NCBI RefSeq assembly: GCF_001499655.1
Contig: NZ_LN879502.1
Span: 2,542,001-2,606,000, forward strand
From: Candidatus Protochlamydia naegleriophila
GTDB taxonomy: Bacteria > Chlamydiota > Chlamydiia > Chlamydiales > Parachlamydiaceae
Length of the DNA: 64,000 nucleotides
Direction of reading: 5' to 3'
Made by a program: the position numbers and the translations under genes
In this document: piece by piece, positions 1-9,223 of the stretch
How positions within the stretch are numbered: the first letter of the stretch is position 1
How the letters are laid out: every line of letters starts with the position of its first letter
Notes under the pieces: generated by a model
What the model was told of the DNA's origin: nothing
Seen by the model: the letters and a program-made list of their open reading frames with translations, nothing else
Database searches by the model: none

Positions 1-299
1 CCCGTTTTCAAGGCAATAATTTTCAGCAAAATTTAGCCCTGGTACACGCCATCGAAGCCATGGCTGCAAAAAAGGATTGCACCCCCTCTCAACTAGCTTT
101 AGCATGGGTATTGGCTCAAAAAGACGAGATCATCCCAATTCCTGGAACTAAGCAGGTGCGTTATTTAGAAGAAAATCTTAAGGCTCTATCAATCCACTTG
201 TCCCATAAAGACTTGGAGGATTTGAATCAAATCGCTCCAAAGGGAATTGCGGCCGGCAAGCGGTATTGCGATTCACTCATGCCCAACATGAATGTTTAG
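1..299 (+). CDS. Aldo/keto reductase, C-terminal part (gene starts upstream of window)
   Basis: The frame is open from base 3, so this is the 3' end of a longer gene. The visible part reads like the C-terminal quarter of an aldo/keto reductase: [11 protein letters not shown] followed by IPIPGTK and a [11 protein letters not shown] helix is the family's NADPH-binding end, where the GTK loop contacts the 2'-phosphate. Family members are soluble oxidoreductases acting on carbonyl substrates. The substrate cannot be judged because the catalytic Asp/Tyr/Lys/His part lies outside the window. The internal ATG at 60 is not the gene start. No clear terminator follows; the next gene is convergent. Confidence 0.85.
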   Translation, partial: RFQGNNFQQNLALVHAIEAMAAKKDCTPSQLALAWVLAQKDEIIPIPGTKQVRYLEENLKALSIHLSHKDLEDLNQIAPKGIAAGKRYCDSLMPNMNV

Positions 300-409
300 C
301 CACAAAAGATTTTAACCTCTCATAACTGCGGATCTCGCATAATAACAGCTTTGTAATAGTCCAAACATCAGAATGGAGACAACCGAAGTGTCTCCATTCT
401 GAGATAGGC

Positions 410-1806
410 TTAAGAAGTCGTGTTATTCAAGACTTGAGCCTCTTCTTCCATTCCCCCCTTCCATTTCATCCAAATGACTCCAGCTCCATATCCACATAGA
501 GAAAAAGAGATGCTCAAAATTTCTTTTGGAAAATCGATTGACAAGGCGCGGAAAAAACAAAAGCCTATTCCTCCACATAGCATGGCTAAAAAGGCCGATA
601 CAGTCGAGCCGCGCTTTCTCAACAAGGCTGCTAAGACTGGGACAAACAAGCAACAGACAGATAATTCGTAACTTTGAATCAAGAGATCGACAATTTGTCC
701 AAAAAAAGAAATGACCCAATGAAAGCCGCCGAGCCAACACCGGCTGTCAGCCAGCGGGAAATAGCCACACTATCCAACTTGACAAGGGTTGTAAAGTCAA
801 AGTCCTGGCTGAGATTGGAACTCACAGCATTCAGCAAAGAAATGGCTGTTGAAATAATCGCCATCAAGACCGCACAGCCCAGAAAGGCGGCAAACGTTGG
901 ATTAGTCACCGCTTTAACGGCTTCCATGAAAACGCTCGATCCCTCTGGCACAGCAAGATCCATTTGCTTGCCTAAGATCCCAAAAAAGATCGGAATGATG
1001 CAAACGGTCAAAGTGCAAACGGCTGCACAAGCTGCAGCTTGTGTCACAACACGGGGCGATTGCGCCGCAAAGCAGCGCTGAGCCATGTCTTGTTCGATAA
1101 CCATGAAAAGCAATGGCATGAGAAGCCAACCACTCAACTTCGAAACATTATAGTCGAAAGCCCCCCCCCCGAGCCCCCCTTGCCAAGCAAGAGTCCATGC
1201 AGAATCTTGAAAGTAGAGGACATAGAAAAAACCTCCGGCAAAAACGGCAATAAAGAAAAGGGCTTGTATAATGTCTATCGAAACAACGGCCTTTAATCCG
1301 CCCATCACTGTGTAGACAATGATCAAGGCCCAAAAAGCCATGAAGAGGATAGGTTGATCGACGCCTAAACTAACCATAAACTTCTTAGAGGCAATGACTT
1401 GAGCCACCAGAATCATGAAGAGCGACACAATCGATAGCAAAGAAGCTAATTGCTTGAGGAGGCGTGATTGATAGACGACTTCGAATAATTGAGCCACCGT
1501 CGAGACTTGAAATTGAGCCATTTTTTTTCCAATGCCGGTAGCCAAGAGGACGAATCCCAAGCAGGCTCCCATAGGATAAAGCATGACGCTCCAACCATAA
1601 CGATAGGCCTCCTCGGCCGATCCTAGTATAAGACCCCCTCCAATTTGTGTCGCAACAAAAGTCATTAGCAAGGGGAAAAAGCGTACCTCTTTGCCAGCTA
1701 AAAAATAATCGCTTTGCGTGTTTAGATTTTTGGTGGCTCTTTTGCCTGCAAAAAAGCACATCAATTGAATGACAACAACGAGAGTAATAAAGATCGAAAT
1801 ATTCAT
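410..1806 (-). pseudogene. Sodium:solute symporter (SSS family), frameshifted near its 3' end
   Basis: The first 375 codons (to 679) encode a hydrophobic carrier with the SSS pattern: an N-terminal helix, SDYFLAGK, the GGGLILGSAEEAYRYGWS region, and a SSNLSQDF segment near the later helices. The frame then stops just after GSFLF. The neighbouring frame (410-682) continues with two or three further membrane segments that fit the missing end. One added T in the 7-base run at 701-707 joins them into one protein of about 465 residues, a normal SSS length. The break may be a real null allele, a slippage site or a sequencing error. A run of ten G lies in the coding strand at 1161-1170. The transported solute is unknown. 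Confidence 0.75.
1161..1170. repeat. Homopolymer C10 (G10 in the symporter coding strand)
   Basis: Ten C on the plus strand sit inside the minus-strand symporter gene and encode consecutive glycines of a GGLGGGAF loop. The frame is open as written. Runs of this length are prone to slippage, and poly-G runs switch expression of some outer-membrane protein genes in chlamydiae. Confidence 0.9.
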
Positions 1807-2286
1807 TTTTTATCCCTAATAAGTATTTGAACAATAAAAATCCTTCGTTCCTATCTAAAGGGCTACATCCTGAAATAGTTAAAAGCAGCCTTACTCAAAT
1901 AAAGAGAGAACTAGATAGTGAGGACAAATCGGTAAACTGTGAAAAAAACTTAAAAAAATGCGCTTAGCAAGAATGGAAAGAATGGAGAGAATGATGATGG
2001 ATAGAAAGAACAGAAAAGAAACAGTTTTGTTTAGGCTGCGTCCTAAGAGCGGTGAAAATCGCATCGACTAACATAATAAATCCTTCTTTTTAAACGTTCT
2101 AAGCCATCTCCCTTTCCATTTAGGGATAGAACTTAAGGAATGTAGACTCAAATATTTTAACAATTTTTAGGCTTTGAGTCAAGATTGCAAAATTCTAAAG
2201 GCTTTTTGAGATTCATCAACACTCAAAAAGCCCTATACACAAAGCTCTTGGCCAATCTTCGCGATTTTGCAAAGGCTTAAAATGGT
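1807..2286. other. Intergenic stretch with one possible small membrane ORF
   Basis: This is AT-rich DNA between the symporter start and the bioY stop. On the minus strand 2064-1891 there is an open frame of 57 codons (MRFSPLLGRSL...) with a strongly hydrophobic middle. Another short frame starts a few bases upstream with a better AAGGA site, so I cannot tell whether either is translated. Apart from the hairpin at 2200-2232 I see nothing else. Confidence 0.3.
2200..2232 (-). terminator. Probable terminator of bioY
   Basis: An 11-bp perfect inverted repeat (GGCTTTTTGAG / CTCAAAAAGCC) with an 11-base loop lies 55 bases after the bioY stop. On the minus strand it is followed by a T-rich stretch. 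Confidence 0.55.
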
Positions 2287-2871
2287 TTAGCCGTGTTGCT
2301 CAATAGATGCAAAAGAAGAACGCTTGAGAATGTAACACATGACGCATACTTTTACGATTTCTCCAACTAAGAAAGGATAAACGCCCATCCACAAGACATT
2401 ATTCCAACCTACATAAGGAGCCAATCCTAACACACCTAAACTCATTTCTAATGTACAAGCGACAAGACCCGCCAAGAAAACGCGCGAAACACTAAATACT
2501 TTCATTCTCTCAACCATCCAGCCCATGCAATAAGCTTGTACTAAAAAGCCAAGAACATAGCCCGCTTTGGGTCCTAAAAATACGAGCGGATCAATAGCTG
2601 CATTGGATAAAACAGGTAAGCCCATTAAAATTTCAGAAAAATATGCTAAGACCGCCAATGCTCCTTTACGACTGCCTAAGGTAGCCCCAACTAGCAAGAT
2701 GGCCAACGTTTGCATCGTTATAGGAACAGGCGTAAACGGTAATGTTACTTTTATTTGAGCACATAACGCTATAAGTAAAGAGGCCCCCAGTACTTGAAGA
2801 ATCGAACTCCAATTCCTAACCAAGGGATTTGGCTCGGCAGCAACCCGACCAAAATCAACAGCAATAACCAT
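2287..2871 (-). CDS. bioY: Biotin transporter S component BioY
   Basis: This is an integral membrane protein of about 194 residues with the BioY signature: LCAQIKVTLPFTPVPITMQT near the N-terminus, then LVGATLGSRKGALAVLAYF, and a GP-KAGY-GF segment. BioY is the substrate-binding subunit of the ECF-type biotin importer and can act with a shared energising module or alone. Biotin is needed by acetyl-CoA carboxylase, and scavenging it from the host fits an intracellular organism. I chose the ATG at 2871 over the TTG 14 codons upstream because an AGG lies 8 bases before it. No ECF ATPase genes are adjacent, so a shared energising module would have to be encoded elsewhere. Confidence 0.9.
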   Translation of the reverse strand: MVIAVDFGRVAAEPNPLVRNWSSILQVLGASLLIALCAQIKVTLPFTPVPITMQTLAILLVGATLGSRKGALAVLAYFSEILMGLPVLSNAAIDPLVFLGPKAGYVLGFLVQAYCMGWMVERMKVFSVSRVFLAGLVACTLEMSLGVLGLAPYVGWNNVLWMGVYPFLVGEIVKVCVMCYILKRSSFASIEQHG

Positions 2872-3146
2872 TTTAATACCTATCAAATTTAATTTTAAGA
2901 AGCATTTTATCAAGATTATTCCATATTATCCAGACTCTTTCATAGTCGTCAATACTTAGTATTGTTTAAAGAACTCTTCTCATTGAGTCATCTAGTTTTA
3001 AGTCTTTTTTTTATATTTTTGCTAAAGTTTTTTTTTCACTATTTCATTTAGAATCTATCAAATTAAAAAATTTATTCTTAACAACAGAGAATCAAAATGA
3101 ACTTAAATGAAAAATAATAGAATCTTTTATGATGGAAACATGTGTC

Positions 3147-3185
3147 TCAATAGAAAAAGATGAGAGTTCAATCTTTTTCTATTGA
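3147..3185 (-). terminator. Strong hairpin downstream of the 3244-4413 gene
   Basis: A perfect 15-bp stem (TCAATAGAAAAAGAT with its complement) encloses a 9-base loop. It lies 59 bases beyond the stop of the minus-strand gene at 3244 and has T-rich stem arms. The rest of 2872-3243 is AT-rich with no ORF I can support and must also hold the bioY promoter. Confidence 0.6.
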
Positions 3186-3243
3186 TGTGAGAGGGCGATG
3201 AGGCTGCGATTAATGTTTTCGACCTCAATCATCCATGCCTGGG

Positions 3244-4413
3244 CTATGAGGGAGGAACGATTTTAAATTGCTCTGAAGCAATGCCATTGTTCTTAAAATG
3301 GGCTAACATATCTTGAGGAGCCATTTTCATAAAATCGTAATCAAATACTCCCATTTTTCTCTCCAGCTCTTTGCCGTACTGTTTTTGCATGCTCTTGGCC
3401 CAACCCGAGACAAGCTTATCTTTGTTGGCATTATCCTGCCCTTCGACTTGTTTGATAAGTCTTTCCAAATCTTTTTTAATAGCTGGATTTTCGACTATGA
3501 GCTCATTCCAGGCTTTTTCGGCTGCTGCCTTTTGAAAAACTTGAGACCCAAATGCAGAGCAAAAAATTCTTCGTCCTTTTTTTCCACCAATTAAAATATT
3601 GCCCTGCACAGCCTCTTCAAAAATCCCCTTAAAGACTCTTTTTTGAGCGGATTCAGATAAGCCTTTTCGATTAAACATGGCTTTTAAAGCCATTTTAAAA
3701 GAAAATTTATTCATCAAAGGCTTCGTTTTATTCTTGCCCTCGCTTTCAACTTGTCCATCTTTTTTGATCTTTGCCTTATCTTCTTCACTCAATAAATAGC
3801 TAGCTTTAGGAGCAAATCGTTCTGCAATCGCTGCAGCCTTGACCGCTGTCATCGCATATTGCTGTTCTGGACGATAAATTTCATATTCATACCCGACGCC
3901 CGAATCTAACACACACGACTTATGAGTAAACAAATCCACCGTCCGCAATCCAGATTCTTTCGACGGCATAGCCTCAGAAATGATGACCCTCCCCTTTTCT
4001 TTATCTATTCCAACAACGACCGCAATGTGAACAGCTGTCGATTTAGCATTCTTGTCCGAAAACCCAAGCCATTTAGCAATGGTTTGTACAAGACGAATCA
4101 AAGGATCGACAAATTCTACTCCTTTATTACCAGTAACATGAGTCGCAATCACATCGCCAACTTTAAATTGATCACAAGCTTTTTGCTTCTCTTCTAAGGA
4201 AGTTGGAAATATCAAGCTTGGCAGAGTGTTTTTGGCAGAAGAAAGAGGGCGGCTCTCTGCAACGGACACCGTCGATAACTCAGACCCGGCCGGCTTCATG
4301 GCACTTATTTGACTCGCAAGCCCCGCCATTCTTACATCAGAACCTGTAACCGGCTTGCTAACTTCACTTTGAAAAGTATTCTCGCTCTTTAGTGGGTTAT
4401 GTTTTATTTCCAC
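3244..4413 (-). CDS. Hypothetical protein with a permuted papain-fold (YiiX/NlpC-P60-like) core
   Basis: This is a 389-residue protein with no clear signal peptide. The first ~80 residues are polar and low complexity. The core then reads VGDVIATH, AVHIAVVVGID, VIISEAMPSK, a VDLF strand, a YEIYRP strand, and after a charged insertion RRIFCSAFG. The order GD...H...E...YRP...C matches circularly permuted NlpC/P60 (YiiX-like) cysteine hydrolases, with His in AVHIA and Cys in IFCSA as the candidate pair. Such enzymes cut peptide, amide or lipid ester bonds. The Lys-rich insertion between about residues 205 and 260 is unusual. The start is a GTG with AAGGGA upstream. It could be a host-directed effector; that is inference. 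Confidence 0.6.
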   Translation of the reverse strand: MEIKHNPLKSENTFQSEVSKPVTGSDVRMAGLASQISAMKPAGSELSTVSVAESRPLSSAKNTLPSLIFPTSLEEKQKACDQFKVGDVIATHVTGNKGVEFVDPLIRLVQTIAKWLGFSDKNAKSTAVHIAVVVGIDKEKGRVIISEAMPSKESGLRTVDLFTHKSCVLDSGVGYEYEIYRPEQQYAMTAVKAAAIAERFAPKASYLLSEEDKAKIKKDGQVESEGKNKTKPLMNKFSFKMALKAMFNRKGLSESAQKRVFKGIFEEAVQGNILIGGKKGRRIFCSAFGSQVFQKAAAEKAWNELIVENPAIKKDLERLIKQVEGQDNANKDKLVSGWAKSMQKQYGKELERKMGVFDYDFMKMAPQDMLAHFKNNGIASEQFKIVPPS

Positions 4414-4665
4414 CTTAAATCCCTTTTTTACATTAATTAAATACTATTAAACGTTTTATTATAATATAAAGATCAATATTTAGAATTGAATGAACGTTTT
4501 GTTAATAATAAATTAATTTTCAGAATTAAAGAAATATGAGACGCAAATATTGACTTGGGCAATGATATTTATCATTGGTCTGTATTGAATGAATGGAATG
4601 ACTTAAGGGGCCTCGCTATGTTTTTTAGCACAAGGACCCTCAGATAGGGTGAATGTCCAGGCTTA

Positions 4666-5472
4666 TTAAACCAAGCGAAACGAGAGATATGATTCGATTC
4701 GATTGCACCACCCCTTAATCCAGCGCTGCTCCCGCCTTTCTGCGGGGGAATTCTGGACGCGTACATGCAAAACTTCTTTAGCGGCTTGCGCAAATTCTTG
4801 AATGGCCGGGGTACCCGGTGCGACTCCCTCCATGCGTTCAAGGACTTGCAGTAATCCCCATCCTTGCCCATTATAGCATTCTTGAAAGGAGACCCCTTCA
4901 CCTTTAAAATTAAGGTAATCTAAGAGGACGTACAAGCCATTTGGCGTTTGAGCCAAACGATAGAACTGTGAAGCAACGTGTTCTTTTTTATCGGAATGGG
5001 CGTGCTTGAGTAGGGTAGGCAAAGCTCTGTGCAGACGCTCTACCATAAAACAAATTTGCAAATCGATGTGGTCGATGAGAATCTGGCGCAGCTCTTCCAT
5101 ATTTGGATCATTTTGCGCCTGCAAGAATTTCTCACGCGACTGCCAAGGGCAGCCTGCATGCGCATTTAGCCAGGTGGGCAAAGAGACGCCATGTTGCTTT
5201 AAAAAAGCCAGCAACGACGGAAACATTTCTTTAAAGGGCCCTTGTTCTCCTTCTGGATACCAAATGAAATGGCCAATGCCCAAAGAAGCAAACTCTTCTC
5301 CTTGATTCCAACTGGTCAACCCCTCTCGTTTTCCACCACATTCATTTCTCCAAATCTGCAAGCCCATATGCGTCGCCTCTTTTTGATCGAGCATGAAAGG
5401 AGAAGAGGAAAGAGCGGTTCCATTGCCTGGAACACAAAGCAAAAGGAATCCAAGCATCCATGCTCTATTCAC
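4666..5472 (-). CDS. Exported lysozyme-like (possible muramidase) protein
   Basis: A hydrophobic export signal (WMLGFLLLCVPGNGTAL) is followed by a segment reading IWRNECGG, then GLTSWNQGEEFASLGIGHF-IWYP. The spacing of a Glu, a Leu-Thr turn and a Gly-rich SLGIGH strand resembles the catalytic hairpin of GH24/phage-type lysozymes (E, then T-I-G-Y-G-H). I therefore suggest a peptidoglycan-active fold, without certainty. The gene overlaps the end of nagZ by 8 bases. A GTG at 5472 preceded by GGAGGA is the best start; upstream codons lie inside nagZ. Coupling to NagZ supports a role in murein turnover. The C-terminal half is helical with no motif I know. Confidence 0.6.
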   Translation of the reverse strand: MNRAWMLGFLLLCVPGNGTALSSSPFMLDQKEATHMGLQIWRNECGGKREGLTSWNQGEEFASLGIGHFIWYPEGEQGPFKEMFPSLLAFLKQHGVSLPTWLNAHAGCPWQSREKFLQAQNDPNMEELRQILIDHIDLQICFMVERLHRALPTLLKHAHSDKKEHVASQFYRLAQTPNGLYVLLDYLNFKGEGVSFQECYNGQGWGLLQVLERMEGVAPGTPAIQEFAQAAKEVLHVRVQNSPAERREQRWIKGWCNRIESYLSFRLV

Positions 5473-7138
5473 CGTCTCCTCCAAACAATTGATTTTTAGC
5501 TGCCTGCAGCGAGTAAGCACTCGGACTGAAGGTGCATAAGAGTCGCTCTGAATGAGAGAGAAGCAAGGCATCTTTCGGATCGCGCACGACTAATGCAACT
5601 GTCTGAGGACAGTTATTTTGAATGGCATGAAACAAGTCCAACTGCTTGACATAACGCCATCCATTATAAGAAAAAAAGATGCAGATGTCGGCCGTCTCGC
5701 ATTCGGCAAGAATGTGCTCGGATTCGCTCTCGCTTGGATTCAAGTTTTTAAAAAATAGCGGTTTAACTTGCTTGCCAATCGTCAACCAATCAGTCCGCTC
5801 GATTTCCTCTCTCAATACGTCTGGCAAGATTAAAGCAAATGATTGATCTTGATCAGGCAAGGGATAGGAGCCCTGAATCGTTTGAATGGCAATTTGCGCA
5901 ATTTTCTTTGCCAGCTGTCGGTTTTCTTCTGAGGATAATTCTACGGCCTCTTCTTCCTCCCCGGTCTCAAACAGACGATACGTTTTTTTAAGATTCAAGA
6001 GACGCTTGACAGAAGCATCTACACGCTCTTCAGTCAACAACCCCTGCTTGACTGCCTCAACTAAAAAGCGATGGATGCGCAAAATATCTTCGCAATTCAA
6101 CTCGAATCCTATCTGGTGATTAAAGAGCTGCTTGCCTCCCAATAATAAGAGATCATGCCCAGCCTGCAAACTGCGAAGCGCGGCTTCTTCAATGGAGTCA
6201 CATTGCTCCAGCAATCCTTGCATGACCAGCGAATCGGTCAAAATCACACCCTCATACCCCATTTGTCCGCGCAGCAAGCCTTCGATAGTGGAGCGCGAAA
6301 ATGTAGTACAAGCAGTAGGATCCAATGCCGGCACCATGAGGTGAGCCGTCATGATGACAGGCGTTTTAGAGGCAAGCACTTGGAAAGGAAGTAATTCAAT
6401 TTCCTCAAGTTCCTCAATCGATTTGTAGACCGTTGGCAGAGTTTCATGAGAATCCAATTTGACATCCCCATGTCCTGGAAAATGCTTGAGAGTCGCAACC
6501 ATATGAGCCCTCTGATATCCCGCTAAGGCCTTAGATCCAAAGCGAGCGACCTCTTTAGGATCGGAGCTAAAAGCTCGAATGCCAATAATCGGATTAAAAG
6601 GATTGCTGTGAACATCGACGACTGGAGCCAAATTCATATTAATTCCAATCGTTAACAGTTCGCAAGCCATGGCATAAGCGCTTTCCTCGGCTAACTGAGG
6701 CTCGTTTGTTTGCCCTAAAGCAAAGTTTCCCGGAAAAACTGTGACGCCATTTGTGATGCGGTTGACAACACCGCCTTCTTGATCGGTGGCGATTAAAAGT
6801 GGAATTGGATGCTCTTTGCTGCTAGCACTTTGCTGCAAATGCGTGCTGAGCGACTTAATCTGCGAAGGAGTACTCAAGTCATTCGCCCACTGATAATAGA
6901 TGACTCCTCCCACATGAGCCTCATGAATCAGCCGTTCAACCTCTTCACTTAAGTCATGACCTCGAAAATGGACCATTAACAATTGCCCGACCTTCTCTTC
7001 CAATGTCAGCTCTTCCACAGCCGGAAGAGGTAAATCACCCCTCAACGTAGCCGCAAGTATTAATAAGAGGCAAGTAGCATACCTCGCCTTCGATAGCAGA
7101 GTGGGTTTTACGACTTGAGAAAAGAGGCTGAATAGCAT
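5465..7138 (-). CDS. nagZ: Beta-N-acetylhexosaminidase, GH3 family (NagZ-like)
   Basis: GH3 enzyme of 557 residues with an N-terminal hydrophobic leader. Motifs in order: LTLEEKVGQLLMVHFRG, GGVIYYQWAND, IATDQEGGVVNRI, the KHFPGHGD loop that carries the catalytic His/Asp pair of NagZ-type enzymes, and GVILTDSLVMQ with the nucleophilic Asp. NagZ removes beta-1,4-GlcNAc from muropeptides. Proteobacterial NagZ is cytoplasmic and about 340 residues; this one has a leader and an extra C-terminal domain of roughly 180 residues, as in Gram-positive exported NagZ. AGGA precedes the ATG. It forms an operon with the lysozyme-like gene, consistent with murein turnover in an organism long thought to have little peptidoglycan. 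Confidence 0.9.
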   Translation of the reverse strand: MLFSLFSQVVKPTLLSKARYATCLLLILAATLRGDLPLPAVEELTLEEKVGQLLMVHFRGHDLSEEVERLIHEAHVGGVIYYQWANDLSTPSQIKSLSTHLQQSASSKEHPIPLLIATDQEGGVVNRITNGVTVFPGNFALGQTNEPQLAEESAYAMACELLTIGINMNLAPVVDVHSNPFNPIIGIRAFSSDPKEVARFGSKALAGYQRAHMVATLKHFPGHGDVKLDSHETLPTVYKSIEELEEIELLPFQVLASKTPVIMTAHLMVPALDPTACTTFSRSTIEGLLRGQMGYEGVILTDSLVMQGLLEQCDSIEEAALRSLQAGHDLLLLGGKQLFNHQIGFELNCEDILRIHRFLVEAVKQGLLTEERVDASVKRLLNLKKTYRLFETGEEEEAVELSSEENRQLAKKIAQIAIQTIQGSYPLPDQDQSFALILPDVLREEIERTDWLTIGKQVKPLFFKNLNPSESESEHILAECETADICIFFSYNGWRYVKQLDLFHAIQNNCPQTVALVVRDPKDALLLSHSERLLCTFSPSAYSLQAAKNQLFGGDGE

Positions 7139-7423
7139 AGAGATCCTGAGGGATTTGAGTTCTGGGTCTATCTTTTAGCCAATAGCAAAATGAACATTCA
7201 GCCGAAACCAAACTCAGATTAATAAGTCTAATCTTATAACAAAGAAAAAGAAGCTTGGCTATGCTTTTTACAATTTTAAACAGTGAGACCCTGGCTTTTT
7301 TAAAAAATTTTTTAGTATATAATAAAAAAATAAAAGTCTCTAATCCATAAGCCACGATATTAGTCTAAAGCCATATCTATCGAACAGAACAGATACAGCA
7401 AGTTAGCCAATCAGGGAGGTCGT

Positions 7424-8104
7424 ATGCTTTCACCCATTCCACTACTGAGTTCAGAAAAAACCCAAGAAATCCTTGCCAAGATTGACCAACTACGTCCTTT
7501 TTGGACTAAGCGCCAAAATAGGTTTTATACTTTAGGCACAGCAATCTACTTAGATAAAAATAACGACTCGCCGTTTTATGAAAATAGCGTAGAAGCAAAT
7601 AATTTTTTTCTGAAGATTCACTTTTCTCACTTATACGCTCTGCTCCTCGAAAGCTTGAAAAAAGAGTTAAATCAAGAAGTTGTTTATGAGCCAGCACGTG
7701 CCTTGCCTGGATTTCACATCTTCTTATCCGATCCAGAATTTGTGACTAGGGGAGGTAAAATTCACTTTGACCTTCAATTTCAACAGATCGATTGGAGACA
7801 CTATAAGAACATTGACTTATCCAATCCTTTGAGCTTCACGCTTGCACTTGCTTTGCCAAAACTTGGAGGAGGATTGTTCTATTGGGATAAGAAATATGAA
7901 CCAGGCTCAAAAATGATTCCTGAAGAAGCCATCCAGGATTTACCACGCCATTATGTAGAATACGAAACTGGTAAAATGGTCTTACATAATGGATTGCTCA
8001 TCCATCAAATTGCACCGGCTAAGGAATATCTAGAGGAGGATCGACGAATCACCTTACAGGGGCATGCCCTCTTCTGTGATGGCGCGTGGAGAGTTTATTG
8101 GTAA
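7424..8104 (+). CDS. 2-oxoglutarate/Fe(II) dioxygenase-like protein
   Basis: A 226-residue soluble protein whose second half shows a double-stranded beta-helix pattern: GFHIF, then KIHFDLQF with an HxD pair, SFTLALALPKLGGGLFYWD, and KMVLHNGLLIHQIAP followed by RRITLQGHALF. HxD, the distal His and the downstream Arg are the metal and 2-oxoglutarate ligands expected in prolyl-hydroxylase-like oxygenases. The substrate is unknown; the family hydroxylates proteins, small molecules or lipids. A GGGAGG site lies just before the ATG. It converges with the phosphatase gene downstream, leaving only 23 bases between stops. I have not seen a named family for it. Confidence 0.6.
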   Translation: MLSPIPLLSSEKTQEILAKIDQLRPFWTKRQNRFYTLGTAIYLDKNNDSPFYENSVEANNFFLKIHFSHLYALLLESLKKELNQEVVYEPARALPGFHIFLSDPEFVTRGGKIHFDLQFQQIDWRHYKNIDLSNPLSFTLALALPKLGGGLFYWDKKYEPGSKMIPEEAIQDLPRHYVEYETGKMVLHNGLLIHQIAPAKEYLEEDRRITLQGHALFCDGAWRVYW

Positions 8105-8127
8105 ATCCTCCACTACAAGTCATCAAT

Positions 8128-9047
8128 CTAAGGATTAGAAGCCAAAACATGCTGCTGGCTAACCCATTCAGACCAACTGATTTCAAAATTGGGGACTTCG
8201 CGGCAATAGGTATAAAAAGTGCGCACAAGCTCGAGACGCTCTTCTGCTGGCTTTTGCTTGAAAGATAGAGGCTTATCCGTTTGAACGAGATCCGCTCCCC
8301 CAATCCATTTCTGCCTTTCAATAATATCCGCTAATTCCACATCTTGGGCATTGAACATCATGTCATACAAAGCCATAAAGGTTGTCGTTCTACCCTTCCC
8401 CCCCTTGCAATGCACATGCACCCAAGAATCGGAAGGACGGTCTTTAACAAGTCGTACAAATTGGTCAATGGCTTCATTCGATGGACGATTATGGTCTGTA
8501 ATGGGTAAGCGCACATAAGTATACCCCATCGACTCCACAAACTCCCGCTCAGTCTTAGCCTGCTTGACAACTAAACGCTGCGCATCTTTAGCGGGATTGA
8601 GCACCACAATACTGCCTTTTTGCACCGCTCCCACCAAACGGAGATTTTCATCTGCCTCGATTTCCGCTAGCGTTTTGCCCACATTGGCATAATTGGTCTG
8701 ACCATCCGTCCAACTCACAGCGTCACCATTAATGAGACCATGAGACTCTTCCCTCAAATCAAAAACAATTAAACGCGCCACTGCTAGCTGGCGCACCATA
8801 TTCGTAAAGTTTTCTTCCGTAAATTGGCCGCTACCCGATATGGCCAACCTATCTAATCCGACTACACTGAACTTATTTTGAGCAACAAGATCGGTCGTAT
8901 CTTGCTTTGCACTGCGCCACTTCTTTGGTAAAGTATCGGCTTGAGGCGAATCAAAAATGGGAATTAAAGCAAAATAACGAGGAGAATAAATAAAGGATTG
9001 CGTAATCAGACTAATAGCTAATAGAAAAGGAATAAAAACTTTTTCAT
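8128..9047 (-). pseudogene. PTP-like phytase / inositol phosphatase, signal peptide out of frame by one base
   Basis: The catalytic part is clear: LREESHGLINGDAVSWTDG, LPITDHNRPSNEAIDQF, and the P-loop VHCKGGKGRTT, a CX5R cysteine phosphatase signature. This combination is typical of cysteine phytases (PTPLPs), which dephosphorylate inositol polyphosphates and are usually exported. The frame continues upstream of the first apparent start (a TTG at 8847) through DTLPKKWRSAK, as in the family, but meets no start codon. An ATG at 9047 with AGGCGG upstream begins MKK and is in another frame. One extra A in the A5 run after it would give a good signal peptide (MKKVFIPFLLAISLITQS). So the N-terminus is frameshifted, or the sequence has an error there. 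Confidence 0.75.
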
Positions 9048-9223
9048 ATGAGCCGCCTAAATTAATATAATTATTTTATTTCTTTTAGATAAAATTTATC
9101 TTATTTTAAATAACATCTTATTAAAAGAATATAAAAAAACCATTAAGATAGCAACGCAATCAGCACTCTTTTTCTATCTCTCTAGAAATGAATCTGTAGA
9201 AGAGCGGAAACGATCAAAGCTTA

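Noticed and set aside
674-1081. Plus-strand ORF of 135 codons
   Set aside because: Opposite strand of the symporter; no ribosome site or family resemblance.
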